This document shows, piece by piece, positions 33,138-42,157 of a stretch of DNA of 64,000 nucleotides. A model generated the notes under the pieces. The model had not been told where the DNA came from, did no database searches, and saw only the letters and a program-made list of their open reading frames with translations. The translations under genes were made by a program, and so were the position numbers. Positions within the stretch are counted from its first letter, which is position 1, and every line of letters starts with the position of its first letter. The DNA is from DASXZH01 sp036502005 (GTDB lineage Bacteria; Armatimonadota; Fimbriimonadia; Fimbriimonadales; Fimbriimonadaceae): assembly GCA_036502005.1 (NCBI GenBank), contig DASXZH010000098.1, forward strand, positions 1-64,000. The letters are read 5' to 3'.

Positions 33138-34634
33138 TTAACCCGAGGTTTGTTGGGTCGCCTTTGCAAGGAGCTTAATCTCTTGCAGCGATTTAATGGT
33201 CAGAGGAGACGCGGACTTATCCCTGCTCTCCAACAGTACATCAGCCCCGTCCAGAGCCTCCTGAATAAAAGCTTTCCTCTGCGCGGATGTCAAGTCGTTC
33301 TGCTTTGCCCCAACATACGCTCCTCGAGCAAGACGTAACTTCGCCCTTAAGCCAGGCATGAGTGCAAAACATTCTTCACTCCAGGACAGTTCGAACGTCG
33401 CGGAATGACCAGAGCTTTCTCCCATTTGTGAAGCAACGCGATTCAGGCAACTTATGGCTTTATTCGAATCGTCCCCAGCTTGGATCAGGTCAGTTAGGGT
33501 TGAAGAAGGTCTGTCGGAAAGGAAACCAGCTCTCAAAGCTAGAACATGGGCCAGCCCCCGCATCTCACTTCCATAACCTGCAATCGCGGCACCCACGCTA
33601 CTTAGAAACTTTTGCGTCAGGGAAGATATTTCCTGTCGATCTGATGTGACGCCAATCTTTTTAAAGAGCTGCTCTGCTGTTGCGCCTTCTACGTCAGCTC
33701 TGACTACCTTGAGTTCGGCTTCGGCAGCAATGTGTAATACATCGTCAGGTTTTGCCGTGATGGAAACTGGTTGGCCGTTGAACACAAATGAAACGCTGCC
33801 AGGTGCCCCGGAGCGCTGCGGCGGAACAAAGGAACGAAACCAGATAAACAGGCTGTCTGCTGTTAGCCTTCTTGCATAAGATTGGGCTTGTCGTATTTCT
33901 ACCTCGCTCTGATTAAGATCGCCGCCCAACTGCCACAACTCGGCACTTCTGATCTCTAACTCAGCGGCCGGCCAATAATCTTTGATTTGGTCGGCCGCCG
34001 CAATCCCCCGCTTCAACACACTATTAACCTCTTGAAACTGTTGCGAAGCCGGCGCGATTACCCCAACGCCTGAACCGTATTTCATATTGAGTTCAACGAG
34101 AAGGGCCTTTCCAAGCAACTTAGAAGCTTCAGCTTTTAAACACCATGAGCGAGCGGCATCACGATATTTTTGGGGGTCTCCTAGATCGCCGAGAACATCC
34201 GTAGCAATCCTCTCCGAATCCTTCGTATCAGTATCCGGATTGGCAGAGTAGATGGCTTTGAGCGCTGCAGGGTATTCACGATCAAGTTTGGGTTGTCGTT
34301 CGTTTTCCGGAGTTCCCTTTGGATAAATATCCATAGGGTCGGTTGACGGCGCGATCATTATTTTTTCTGCCTCAGTGGAAATCTCAACCTCACCAATTTT
34401 GATTTTAATGTCTTGCTTGTCCCGACAAGCACGAACCGCCACCACCGCTGCAACAGTAGCTATCACGATGCCCACCATCGCTTTGACAATATCTTGCAGG
34501 CTCTTAACTTGTTTATCCAGGCCCACATGCTTCTTGGGCTCCGTGGGGTCATCTCCGCTTCTACGGGGCGAATTCTTCCGCTTCTTTAGCTTCTCTCGTT
34601 CTTTTTCTTCAGGCTGGCCTTCGGGTTTTTCCAT
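33138..34634 (-). CDS. unknown membrane-anchored helical protein
   Basis: 498 aa from the ATG at 34634 (MEKPEGQPEEKEREKLKKRK), preferred over a long upstream extension with no protein-like character. A basic cytosolic start, one TM segment (about 58-75, 'MVGIVIATVAAVVAVRAC'), then a large helical domain with TPR-like periodicity ('DAARSWCLKAEASKLLGKALLVELN', 'AAELEIRSAELWQLGGDLNQSEVEIRQAQSYARRL'). It probably forms an operon with the next gene. No known family identified. Confidence 0.6.
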   Translation of the reverse strand: MEKPEGQPEEKEREKLKKRKNSPRRSGDDPTEPKKHVGLDKQVKSLQDIVKAMVGIVIATVAAVVAVRACRDKQDIKIKIGEVEISTEAEKIMIAPSTDPMDIYPKGTPENERQPKLDREYPAALKAIYSANPDTDTKDSERIATDVLGDLGDPQKYRDAARSWCLKAEASKLLGKALLVELNMKYGSGVGVIAPASQQFQEVNSVLKRGIAAADQIKDYWPAAELEIRSAELWQLGGDLNQSEVEIRQAQSYARRLTADSLFIWFRSFVPPQRSGAPGSVSFVFNGQPVSITAKPDDVLHIAAEAELKVVRADVEGATAEQLFKKIGVTSDRQEISSLTQKFLSSVGAAIAGYGSEMRGLAHVLALRAGFLSDRPSSTLTDLIQAGDDSNKAISCLNRVASQMGESSGHSATFELSWSEECFALMPGLRAKLRLARGAYVGAKQNDLTSAQRKAFIQEALDGADVLLESRDKSASPLTIKSLQEIKLLAKATQQTSG

Positions 34635-34679
34635 TTTTTGTTGACGACTAAAAGAGCCTTGACAACGGTACGATATTAT

Positions 34680-35171
34680 CGTAATCAATGTTAGCATTAT
34701 ATATCGACAATCGGGGTTGCTTCTTGTCTCGGAATAATGGAAAAACGCCCACTTCACTGCTTTGCCTGCAACTTGCGTCGAGTTCGATACAAGTCTCGTT
34801 ATCATTGATAGGTTTGCCAATCGCAATAGCCTGTGGGGAAGCCGGATGGGTCGTCTTTTGTTCGGTTCTAAGCATGCTAGGGGCGGGATGGATTAAGGGG
34901 TCTTACACTGAGATAGTCAGGAGAGCAGATACCGAAGCTACACGACGCGTGAGACGGCAGCCCTAGGACCGCAAGACTGAAGTTGCTGTCCGCATATTTC
35001 GCTCCTCCTGACCCACTCTTCGCCGGACACTGGGCTTCATCATTCGCGAGATGTCGGTCTATATGCGATCTGAACGCGGGGGTACCGCCATTGAACGGCG
35101 CCATGGTACCAGGCTTTATAACTCCATCGTTGAACTGGACAATGTTAATTCAGATCGCTAGAAGGGCCGAT
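34680..35171. other. intergenic, possible small membrane ORF only
   Basis: About 490 bp. A plus-strand ORF (34688-34966, 92 aa) contains a hydrophobic stretch but lacks a Shine-Dalgarno and recognisable content, so it is not called. The rest shows no gene. Confidence 0.4.
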
Positions 35172-35366
35172 ATGAATATCCCTGACACCGCCACCGAATT
35201 CGAAATCGCGCAGCATTGCGCCGAGCTAATTGATGCCTTGCGGCCAGAGAAGCGCAAGCAGGTCATGGCTTTGCTGAACACGCGCTATGAGATCGAACCG
35301 CCCCGGAAACGGATTTTTCCTGCAACCGGCAAACGTTATTCAATGAAGCGTAAACCGAGACAGTAG
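35172..35366 (+). CDS. small conserved-type hypothetical protein
   Basis: 64 aa from the ATG at 35172 (MNIPDTATEFEIAQHCAELIDALRPEKRKQVMALLNTRYE), which begins the helical, protein-like part; GAAGGG lies 5 bases upstream. A basic tail ('PPRKRIFPATGKRYSMKRKPRQ') suggests nucleic-acid binding. Function unknown. Confidence 0.5.
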   Translation: MNIPDTATEFEIAQHCAELIDALRPEKRKQVMALLNTRYEIEPPRKRIFPATGKRYSMKRKPRQ

Positions 35367-35496
35367 TTAAATCGTCCTCTTGTTATAATCCAATCCACGT
35401 TTTTTTAGAAGCTCTCGCGCCGTTACTAATAATTTTTAGTAGCAAAATGTCTGCTATCCTTAAAAGGCACTGACAAAGGTATGATTTTCCCTTCGT

Positions 35497-36384
35497 ATGG
35501 CTCCTACAAAGAAAATCGAAGTAACCAGCGTAGCGGAGTATTTGAAATTCATACGGCAAATGGGCACTAGCGACTCGTCCCTTTACTTGACCTCGAAAAA
35601 GGCCCCAAGCTCCACAACAGAACACACCAGACACTATTTTCGCGGCATGCCAGACATCAGCTATGGCTTAGTACCAAAAATATCTCGGGCAGTCTATGGC
35701 CCGAATTTAACAAGAATCCACGGCGCGAGAAGCACTAACGAACTCCAGCAACTGTTAATCTACCGGCTCATTCGATACGCGGAGCAATATAGACCAGACG
35801 CCTCTTATATGCCGAAGTCCGACGATTTTCTCTCTTGGCTTTGTCTTGCTCAACATCACAACTTGCCAACATATTTATTAGATTGGAGCCTGAATTCTCT
35901 CGTTGGACTATTCTTTGCTTGCTACAACACACAAGAGCAGGAAGAAACAAAAGACGGCATCATTTGGGTAATGAAACTCAAACACAAAAATGATAGGATT
36001 GGCGGAATAATCCATATGGAACGGGCACCGGTTGGGCACACGGATCGGCATGAAGCAAAACGGGCAAATAAGGAATCAAACTTAACGGAACTTATTTCAG
36101 GTGAGTGTCACGTCAACATACCCGTGATTATCGTGCCACGCATCCTGACGCGCAGGATTGAGGCCCAAGCCGCCAGGTTCATATTTAATTCTACTGAAAA
36201 GCCGGTCGACGACTTTACAGGGCAGGCGGAATGTGCATGGTCAGACTTGGTGCCCAGATTTACTGTTCCCTTTGACAAAAAGCTTGACATCTTAAGGGAA
36301 CTGATCGATTTCAGAATTCATGAGGGTTCTATGTATGCGGACCTCGATGGTTATGCTAAATACCTGGCTCACGGAGGACTCTAA
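35497..36384 (+). CDS. FRG-domain protein
   Basis: 295 aa. FRG hallmarks are clear: 'RHYFRGMPDISYGLVPKISR' near residue 48, 'LCLAQHHNLPTYLLDWSLNSLVGLFFACY' (about 115-143), and 'IVPRILTRRIEAQAARFIFN' (about 210). FRG proteins are related to ADP-ribosyltransferase-like or nucleotide-binding folds and are frequent in defence islands, but the biochemical activity is unsettled. It is 3 bp upstream of a second gene, forming a two-gene unit. Confidence 0.85.
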   Translation: MAPTKKIEVTSVAEYLKFIRQMGTSDSSLYLTSKKAPSSTTEHTRHYFRGMPDISYGLVPKISRAVYGPNLTRIHGARSTNELQQLLIYRLIRYAEQYRPDASYMPKSDDFLSWLCLAQHHNLPTYLLDWSLNSLVGLFFACYNTQEQEETKDGIIWVMKLKHKNDRIGGIIHMERAPVGHTDRHEAKRANKESNLTELISGECHVNIPVIIVPRILTRRIEAQAARFIFNSTEKPVDDFTGQAECAWSDLVPRFTVPFDKKLDILRELIDFRIHEGSMYADLDGYAKYLAHGGL

Positions 36385-36387
36385 CGT

Positions 36388-36798
36388 ATGGCAGTTTCAT
36401 CAGCTCATCAACACGAATCTTTTTACACTCAGCTTGTAAATTTGTATTCGTCGACAAATAGTCTAGATGTTCAAGATTTAATTCGCGTCTTAGATGAGGA
36501 AACTGTCGACTTGATCGACATTTCCGACTTTGTTTGTACTCGTGAAATTGAACCAGTAAGGATGACGATGAAGCGGGATGTTGCAAAACTGTTTGTTGAT
36601 GGAGTGGATTTTTCTAAAATCTCTCCATTTGGTGTTTTTGCTAGTGCAGCAACACAAATTTTAGATGCTGCCTTGTCACGTAGAAGATCCTTTCACGTGC
36701 CTGTCCCAGACTTACTTGAACCCGGGAAACTGTCTGAACAAAAAATTGCCATAAGATCAAACTGGGCTGGCAGTCAATTCATTATTCAAGTTGGCTAA
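36388..36798 (+). CDS. partner of FRG protein, unknown
   Basis: 136 aa, beginning MAVSSAHQHESFYTQLVNLYSST, acidic and helical, with an uncharacterised C-terminal beta stretch ('SNWAGSQFIIQVG'). It is 3 bp after the FRG gene and so almost certainly co-translated; a partner or antidote role is possible but untested. A+T content appears higher than in the mobilisation genes downstream, suggesting separate origin. Confidence 0.6.
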   Translation: MAVSSAHQHESFYTQLVNLYSSTNSLDVQDLIRVLDEETVDLIDISDFVCTREIEPVRMTMKRDVAKLFVDGVDFSKISPFGVFASAATQILDAALSRRRSFHVPVPDLLEPGKLSEQKIAIRSNWAGSQFIIQVG

Positions 36799-37282
36799 CG
36801 CTTCGGCCAAGCTCCTTGGCAATGAGTTCCTAGGGGACTTTCCCATCGCATTGCAGCTGTGACGTAGGCTTTAATGGCCCGTTCTGAACGAGCGCTACGA
36901 TACTGAACCACGTCCTAAGCGGCCATCCAGCGCTATTCGATGATGAGAAGCCGGAGGTTTTGATCGGGCTAGCCGGGGCGGTTCCGTACTAACCATTATG
37001 TTCATTGGTTCAAGGCCAGCGGAATTGTTTCAGTTCCTTTTCGAGTAGCGGATGAGTTCCGCCCGATTTGATGACCTCTACCGCACGCGGCCGCTTTCGC
37101 AATGGTAAAGGCTTTGCCCTCGCGCCGGTGTCCCCAAGCTTCGTTTGCATCGCTACGCTTGCTCCCTGCAGTCCGGGAGATACCCCTCCGGCGCTCGCCT
37201 TGCTCCACCGTCCTTGAACGCGCGGTTCTTTTCGGTCATCGGCGGAAATCACTCCGCCACAACAACCGAAAGGAAACACATC
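36799..37282. other. intergenic, GC-rich leader of the next gene
   Basis: About 480 bp without a supported gene. The right half is GC-rich with alternating CGC/GCG tracts, as is common before small ICE/plasmid genes, and ends in the RBS GAAAGGAAAC for the gene at 37283. Confidence 0.45.
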
Positions 37283-37498
37283 ATGAAACAATATCTCGCA
37301 GCCTTCACAATCCACGAAGAAAACGGCCAGAACTACTGGACCCGCATCGGCGCAGCCTTCCCGACCAAGAACGGCGGCTTTTCCATCGTCCTGAACGCTT
37401 TGCCCGCTTCCCAGGAAGGGCAGTTCCGGATCGTGCTTCAAGTGCCAAAGGCACCTGAAGAGCAGGCCAAAGGCCAGCGCCGCCCAGCGCGCAACTAA
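37283..37498 (+). CDS. small ICE/plasmid protein with WTRIGxAF motif
   Basis: 71 aa from the ATG at 37283 with AAGGAAAC just upstream. The core 'NYWTRIGAAFPTKNGGFSIVLNALP' matches a small family widespread near conjugation genes of proteobacterial plasmids and ICEs; its function is not established. It ends at a very strong terminator. Confidence 0.7.
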   Translation: MKQYLAAFTIHEENGQNYWTRIGAAFPTKNGGFSIVLNALPASQEGQFRIVLQVPKAPEEQAKGQRRPARN

Positions 37499-37503
37499 GC
37501 ACC

Positions 37504-37534
37504 GGGCGCGGCGCTTCGGCGCCGCGCCCACCTT
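37504..37534 (+). terminator. Rho-independent terminator with UUCG loop
   Basis: GGGCGCGGCGC (37504-37514), TTCG, GCGCCGCGCCC (37519-37529): perfect 11-bp stem, then ACCTTTTC. Confidence 0.85.
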
Positions 37535-37565
37535 TTCACCCTTCAGTTTCTTGAAAGGAAACGAC

Positions 37566-37823
37566 ATGACTACCTTTGACTTCAATTCGCGAGAGCTTGA
37601 TCGTGATGCCCTGGAGCAGCACCTTGCCGTTCGTGGCTACATCGCCATTTTCTGGCACATCGTTGACGTAAAAGAGGTTCGCCCTGATCTAACAGACCTT
37701 CAGTGCTGGCTCGTCTTACAACGCTGTGAAAGCCATCACGATGCTGGCATTGGCCTTGACCTTGATATGATCGAACTCCATGCGGAAGAACTCTTCCCAA
37801 AGCGTGAGAGGGAGCAGCCATGA
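37566..37823 (+). CDS. small hypothetical protein upstream of methylase
   Basis: 85 aa from the ATG at 37566 with GAAAGGAAAC as RBS (an in-frame TTG 15 bases earlier is rejected). Acidic and helical ('IAIFWHIVDVKEVRPDLTDLQCWLVLQRCESHHDAGIGLDLDMIELHAEELF'). Conserved in style with plasmid accessory proteins. It overlaps the methylase start by 4 bp (ATGA). Confidence 0.65.
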   Translation: MTTFDFNSRELDRDALEQHLAVRGYIAIFWHIVDVKEVRPDLTDLQCWLVLQRCESHHDAGIGLDLDMIELHAEELFPKREREQP

Positions 37824-38512
37824 CCTTACATCTTGGCGATTGCCTGCAAATACTACCGACCTACGCGGACGCGTGCTTTGACTTCGTCCTCACCGATCCG
37901 CCTTACCTGGTCAACTACCGCGACCGCCGCGGACGTTCGCTCATGAACGACGATAACGATGCTTGGCTCGTCCCGGCCTTTGCCGAACTCTACTGCGTTC
38001 TAAAGCCCAACAGCTACTGCGTTAGCTTTTACGGCTATCCGGCGGCCGACCGTTTTATCGGCGCCTGGCGCAGCGCCGGTTTCCGCATTGCGGGCCATAT
38101 AGTGTTCTCGAAAGACTATGCCTCTAACGCATTCCACATGGAATATCGCCATGAATGCGCTTACCTGCTCACCAAGGGCTCCCCGCGCCCGCGTCAAATC
38201 CTGCCCGATGTCTTGCCATGGCACTACTCAGGCAATCGCCATCACCCCACGGAAAAATCCGTAGCAACGCTGAAACCCCTCGTTGAGGCATTTTCCGATC
38301 CAGGTGATTTTGTCTTGGATCCTTTCGCCGGTTCCGGCTCAACTCTGATAGCCGCCCGCGAATGCGGGCGTTACCCAACGGGTATAGAACTTTCCCCCGG
38401 ACATCATGCGAAAGCGCAGCAGCGCCTATCGCACCATCCGGCCTTCACAAAATCTTCATTGGACAAATCGCGCATAGGCACCTTAGCATCCACCCTTAAA
38501 GAAAGGATCTGA
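37820..38512 (+). CDS. orphan DNA adenine-N6/cytosine-N4 methyltransferase
   Basis: 230 aa. Beta-class order: catalytic 'DFVLTDPPYLVNYRDR' (DPPY, about 30-35) precedes SAM-binding 'DFVLDPFAGSGSTLIAARECGRYPTGIEL'. 'HPTEKSVATLKPLVEAFSDPG' is also typical. No restriction enzyme gene is adjacent, so it probably protects the element from host restriction or regulates genes. Encoded within the run of small mobilisation genes, with ATGA overlap to the upstream gene. Confidence 0.9.
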   Translation: MTLHLGDCLQILPTYADACFDFVLTDPPYLVNYRDRRGRSLMNDDNDAWLVPAFAELYCVLKPNSYCVSFYGYPAADRFIGAWRSAGFRIAGHIVFSKDYASNAFHMEYRHECAYLLTKGSPRPRQILPDVLPWHYSGNRHHPTEKSVATLKPLVEAFSDPGDFVLDPFAGSGSTLIAARECGRYPTGIELSPGHHAKAQQRLSHHPAFTKSSLDKSRIGTLASTLKERI

Positions 38513-38514
38513 CC

Positions 38515-38814
38515 ATGAGCACGGATGTCAAGTTTCATTCTCAGCGCAGACGCGAAGGCGTCTTGGCGCGTTGCCGCACCCACGGCATTCCGTTTGAAAA
38601 GGTCGAAGCCTACGTCTTGGCCGATTACATTCTCGTCGAGCCCGGCAGCCGCGATTTGTCCGAAATCGATATCGGCCGCAAGCGCGTACTTGAAAACCCT
38701 TCTGAACTCTTGGACGAGGTCATTGCCGGCGTCGTCTCCGGAAAGGCCCGAGCAATCGGCAAACCATTGCTTGAGGACATCGGCGCAATCCTACCGGATG
38801 ACCTATTCAAGTAG
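38515..38814 (+). CDS. hypothetical protein downstream of methylase
   Basis: 99 aa starting 2 bp after the methylase stop. Sequence such as 'RRREGVLARCRTHGIPFEKVEAYVLADYILVEPGSRDLSEIDIGRKRVLENPSELLDEVIAGVV' is soluble and helical. No family recognised. Co-transcribed with the methylase. Confidence 0.65.
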   Translation: MSTDVKFHSQRRREGVLARCRTHGIPFEKVEAYVLADYILVEPGSRDLSEIDIGRKRVLENPSELLDEVIAGVVSGKARAIGKPLLEDIGAILPDDLFK

Positions 38815-38823
38815 AATAGTCCT

Positions 38824-39324
38824 ATGGCGGAAGAGGCCGAGGGTTGGCGCGGAGATTTGCGGCGCGACCTCACAAAGGTAGCGGAGCATTACACGCCCGA
38901 ACGTTATCCCCAAACGGTCGAGACGCAGCGCGACTACGAGCAGAAGCTAAATACCCTGCAGGACCGTTACACTGAGAAGCTCGATTATTTCTTTCGCGGC
39001 GAGCGCAGTGGTTACGACCGCTCCTACCGCGAAAATCTCCAGGGTCAACTTGCCGCACGTGAGCAAGAAGCGCAAAGCCACGCCCGAATGGCAAAGGACC
39101 AACTTGCCCTGCGCGAGGGCCTGCGGGGCGACCGGGCAGCGATCGAACGCGGCGAGTATCGCGAGAGCCAACCCTACAAAGATGGCATGCAGAATTTGGT
39201 GCATTCGCAGGCCGATGCGCAGGGGCAGATGAGCCGCGCCTTTGAACAGGTTGAGCGCGGCCTCAATGAGCGCTTCGGCTTTTGTGAGCGCGACCAAGAT
39301 CGCGAAAATGAACGCCCTCGCTAA
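38824..39324 (+). CDS. hypothetical coiled-coil protein
   Basis: 166 aa, highly charged and Glu/Arg/Gln-rich ('ENLQGQLAAREQEAQSHARMAKDQLALREGLRGDRAAIERGE'), predicted mostly helical. Last gene of the plus-strand run; it overlaps the end of the convergent coupling-protein gene by 4 bp. Could be a relaxosome or mobilisation accessory; unproven. Confidence 0.55.
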   Translation: MAEEAEGWRGDLRRDLTKVAEHYTPERYPQTVETQRDYEQKLNTLQDRYTEKLDYFFRGERSGYDRSYRENLQGQLAAREQEAQSHARMAKDQLALREGLRGDRAAIERGEYRESQPYKDGMQNLVHSQADAQGQMSRAFEQVERGLNERFGFCERDQDRENERPR

Positions 39325-40844
39325 GTGCCCAAGATTTCATCCAAGGATTGATCGATTTTCTGCTTTCCTGTTCCCTTCGCTTTCAGAAAATCATCAACGG
39401 TCCGGATTGCCTTGCCCGTCGGTAGCATCGGCGCATTCAGATTTGCGTTTGGCAAGGCAGGACGGCGCATCGGGTTTTCATCCAGAAAGCCTGATATTCT
39501 TGGATCCTCATAACTTACGACCTGATCGCACATCAGGGGCGGCTTGTGCTGTAAGAACACCACCGCCTTCCTTTGATCGCCGAGCTCTTTTATCTTTTGC
39601 GGCGATAGCAGTGGCCTGCGGCCCACGCGGGCGTGGCGGCTGACAACGTCGCTGCCGGTGAAGAATGCAGCGCCGGGATGCATAACGTATTCCTCTTCGC
39701 CCAGGCGCTTGGAGACATGTTCGGCATTCTCGTTTTCTGCGCCCATGTAAACGACAGCGCCGCAAGAACTTTCAAAGAGTTTCCAGGTCTCCGGATAAAG
39801 ACGCTGCAACTGTGAGAGGTCCTGGAATATAAAAGCAAAGCGCGCGCCGTAGCCGCGCATATCGCCCGCAGCGGCATCGACAATCGGCAAGGTGCCGATG
39901 GTTGTATAGAACTCATCGCACATGAACTGCACCGGAACTTCGCTGATGCCCTTGGTGCGGTACATGCCGAGCAGGGCAAGCGTAATCAGGCAGCGCACGT
40001 AAGGGCGGTAGAGTTCTCTGCTTTCGCCGGGGATGCAGAGGTAAACCGTCATAGGCGAACCCTTGAGTTGTTTCAGATCGAAATCCGACGTCTTAACGAC
40101 GGGCGGCAGAGCGAGGCCAGCCAGCCATTGCAGGTTTTTTTGCACCGTGCTGCGGTGCGTATCCTGCGCTTTGCTATCCAGTCCCAAATACCAGTTGCCG
40201 CTGCTGCGGATATTGCGGCGGATGCCTTCATGTTCGCATTCGCTCTCGCTCATCAGTTCAAAGACAGCGAACCAATAGCGCTGATCGCCGAAGGCGAGAT
40301 CGTAAAGGCGGTTGAGATTTAGATTGTGCTGTTCATGCGCGAAGAGATAAAGGATCAGAGCGCGCATGAGATTAACCGCTTCATCGTGAAAATGCACATA
40401 TTGCAGCGCTTCGCTCGCGACCAACGCTCTGGCCAGCAAATCGCAATCCTCAAAGAAATACTTCTGCTCTGTCGTCCTTAGCCAGTCGAGCGGATTAAAG
40501 CGGGCCGAAGGCCGCTCGCTTAAGCCGAAGGGGTCGATGACATGAACGCGCTGCTTAAGGCCCGCTTCGCGGTGCCGGGCCGTCATGGCGGCGTTTTCGC
40601 CCTTAGGGTCGATGACCACCATGGAGCCTTGATAGAAGACGCAGTTCGGCAAAACAAAGCCTTGCCCCTTGCCTGAGCCGGGCGGCGCGATAATCATCGT
40701 ATGGCCGTCGCCGCGGTAGCCGTTATAGCGGTCCTGTTTGATGCTCCGCCCAATCATCATGGCGTCCACGACGCCCTTCGCATTCTTGAAATCGTAAATA
40801 GAGAACTGCTCGGCTTGTTCAGCCGTCATCCAGCCTGGGCTCAT
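39321..40844 (-). CDS. traG: VirD4/TraG-family coupling protein, no TM segment
   Basis: 507 aa. Walker A 'HTMIIAPPGSGKGQGFVLPNCVFYQGSMVVIDPKGE' (about 50-58), Walker B 'VPVQFMCDEFYTTIG', and the 'YGARFAFIFQDLSQL' motif (Gln-containing) are characteristic of type IV secretion coupling ATPases that dock the relaxosome. The usual N-terminal pair of membrane helices is missing; the protein starts directly before the nucleotide-binding domain. Two small membrane-protein genes nearby (42158-43020) might supply an anchor. The ATG overlaps the MobC-like stop (TAATG). Confidence 0.9.
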   Translation of the reverse strand: MSPGWMTAEQAEQFSIYDFKNAKGVVDAMMIGRSIKQDRYNGYRGDGHTMIIAPPGSGKGQGFVLPNCVFYQGSMVVIDPKGENAAMTARHREAGLKQRVHVIDPFGLSERPSARFNPLDWLRTTEQKYFFEDCDLLARALVASEALQYVHFHDEAVNLMRALILYLFAHEQHNLNLNRLYDLAFGDQRYWFAVFELMSESECEHEGIRRNIRSSGNWYLGLDSKAQDTHRSTVQKNLQWLAGLALPPVVKTSDFDLKQLKGSPMTVYLCIPGESRELYRPYVRCLITLALLGMYRTKGISEVPVQFMCDEFYTTIGTLPIVDAAAGDMRGYGARFAFIFQDLSQLQRLYPETWKLFESSCGAVVYMGAENENAEHVSKRLGEEEYVMHPGAAFFTGSDVVSRHARVGRRPLLSPQKIKELGDQRKAVVFLQHKPPLMCDQVVSYEDPRISGFLDENPMRRPALPNANLNAPMLPTGKAIRTVDDFLKAKGTGKQKIDQSLDEILGT

Positions 40845-41131
40845 TATTCCGGCTCCGCTTTGCTGCCATCGTCCGTGAAAGAAATCAATCCGAACAAAGC
40901 TCTATCCCGTGGCCGCGTGAGTCTTTCAGCAAGAAGGTTCTTAACCCATTCCTTGAACTCCAGGCGCTTTTCCATTTCTTGCAGAACCACGGCTCCAATG
41001 AGGATTTTGCGCCGCGTATCGGCCTTGTGCTTTCCGGCCCGGTTGATGGCCTCCAGGCGCTGAACTTCGGCGTCGATTTGTGACCGGCGCCTCCTTAAGT
41101 TTTCCAGCCTTTGCTCCGAGGGGACCCGCAT
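40844..41131 (-). CDS. MobC/TraC-like relaxosome accessory protein
   Basis: 95 aa, highly basic and helical: 'RLENLRRRRSQIDAEVQRLEAINRAGKHKADTRRKILIGAVVLQ'. The KxxTRRKIxIGA pattern is typical of small MobC-type proteins that assist the relaxase at oriT. It lies between oriT and the coupling-protein gene and is divergent from the relaxase, the standard MobQ layout. Confidence 0.75.
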   Translation of the reverse strand: MRVPSEQRLENLRRRRSQIDAEVQRLEAINRAGKHKADTRRKILIGAVVLQEMEKRLEFKEWVKNLLAERLTRPRDRALFGLISFTDDGSKAEPE

Positions 41132-41199
41132 ACTTCTAATTCTACAATAAGTTGAGTTAACTTTATGTTAATCTATCATTGGTACCCTGACCGAACGCA

Positions 41200-41250
41200 G
41201 TAAGGGCGCACTTATGCATTGCAAGCAATGCGTGCGGCAGGAAATCCTGC
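41200..41250 (-). other. oriT: origin of transfer (oriT), MobQ/RSF1010-type
   Basis: On the minus strand the segment reads: inverted repeat GCATTGC-TT-GCAATGC (41231-41216), then TAAGTGCGCCCTTA (41214-41201), matching the RSF1010-family nic core in which cleavage follows TAAGTGCG. A second perfect hairpin (GCAGGA/TCCTGC, 41237-41250) lies beside it. It sits in the 153-bp gap between divergent mobC-like and relaxase genes. Cleavage position inferred from the RSF1010 family. Confidence 0.82.
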
Positions 41251-41284
41251 ACCTTTACCGGGACAGAGCCGATAGAGAACCCGC

Positions 41285-42151
41285 ATGGAAGGCTTTTATC
41301 ACCTCACCGTCAAGATGATCGGGCGCTCTAGCGGCCAGGCTATTGTCGCCAGCGCCGCCTACCGCGCCGGTGAGATTTTGCGCGACGAGCGCTACGGCAA
41401 GACCTACGACTATTCGCCGCGCCGGGGCATCCATCACAAAGGCATCCTTGCCCCTGAAAATGCGCCCGATTGGGCGCTAAGCAGGGAGCTGCTATGGAAC
41501 CGCGTGGAAGCAAGGGAGAACCGCAAGGACGCGCAACTAGCCAGAGAATTTGAGCTGGCGCTGCCGCACCAGATTAGCCTCAAAGAGCGCAGCATGATGG
41601 TAGAGACTTTTATTAGGGAGCAATTGATTCCCCACGGCATGGTCGTCGACTATGCCATTCATGCCCCTAACCGCCGGGGCGATCAGCGCAACTGGCATGC
41701 GCACCTTTTGACTACGTTGCGGCCCCTCGAGGGCGGCGATCTTTCTGCGCTGAAAGACCGCGACGCATGCAAACCCGAAATGATCCACCAATGGCGCGAA
41801 GCCTGGGCGGAAATCCAAAACCGCACTTTCGAGCGGCTTGATTTGCGGGACGAAACAGGCAATCCTTTGCGCGTCGATCACCGGAGCTTTCTAGCGAGAG
41901 GCATAGACCGTGAGCCCACACAGCACATGGGCGTGCATGCGACGGCCATGGAAAGAAAGGGCGAGATCACAGACCGAGGCGATCAAAACCGCGCGATTAC
42001 CGCGCTGAATGAAAACCGTATTCATCGGCGAGTTTCACAGTTCGTAACGCGCGATGAAATCAGCGACGCTTTTGAAAGACCCGGCAAATACCGGCCCGAG
42101 AGATCCTCTCGGGTTGATAAGGATGGACCAGGCGACCGCGATCTGTCTTAA
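41285..42151 (+). CDS. mobA: MobQ-family relaxase (MobA/MobL)
   Basis: 288 aa. N-terminal 'FYHLTVKMIGRSSGQAIVASAAYRAGEILRDERYGKTYDYSPRRGI' with the catalytic-region Tyr residues, and the HUH-like metal motif in 'GDQRNWHAHLLTTLRPLEGG'; 'ALPHQISLKERSMMVETFI' is also typical. It nicks oriT and pilots the strand into the recipient. The protein ends soon after the relaxase domain, without the helicase or primase extension found in larger MobA proteins; this may be its natural size. Start ATG 41285. Confidence 0.9.
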   Translation: MEGFYHLTVKMIGRSSGQAIVASAAYRAGEILRDERYGKTYDYSPRRGIHHKGILAPENAPDWALSRELLWNRVEARENRKDAQLAREFELALPHQISLKERSMMVETFIREQLIPHGMVVDYAIHAPNRRGDQRNWHAHLLTTLRPLEGGDLSALKDRDACKPEMIHQWREAWAEIQNRTFERLDLRDETGNPLRVDHRSFLARGIDREPTQHMGVHATAMERKGEITDRGDQNRAITALNENRIHRRVSQFVTRDEISDAFERPGKYRPERSSRVDKDGPGDRDLS

Positions 42152-42157
42152 CAGTCA

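Noticed and set aside
34688..34966. 92-aa plus-strand ORF with a hydrophobic stretch
   Set aside because: No Shine-Dalgarno, no recognisable domain and an unconvincing N-terminus; kept only as a possibility in the intergenic entry.
37020..37240. Fourth copy of the island dispersed repeat
   Set aside because: Similar GC-rich style, but the conserved blocks (GGCTGGAAATCCTCCC and GCAAATGATGCCC) are absent.
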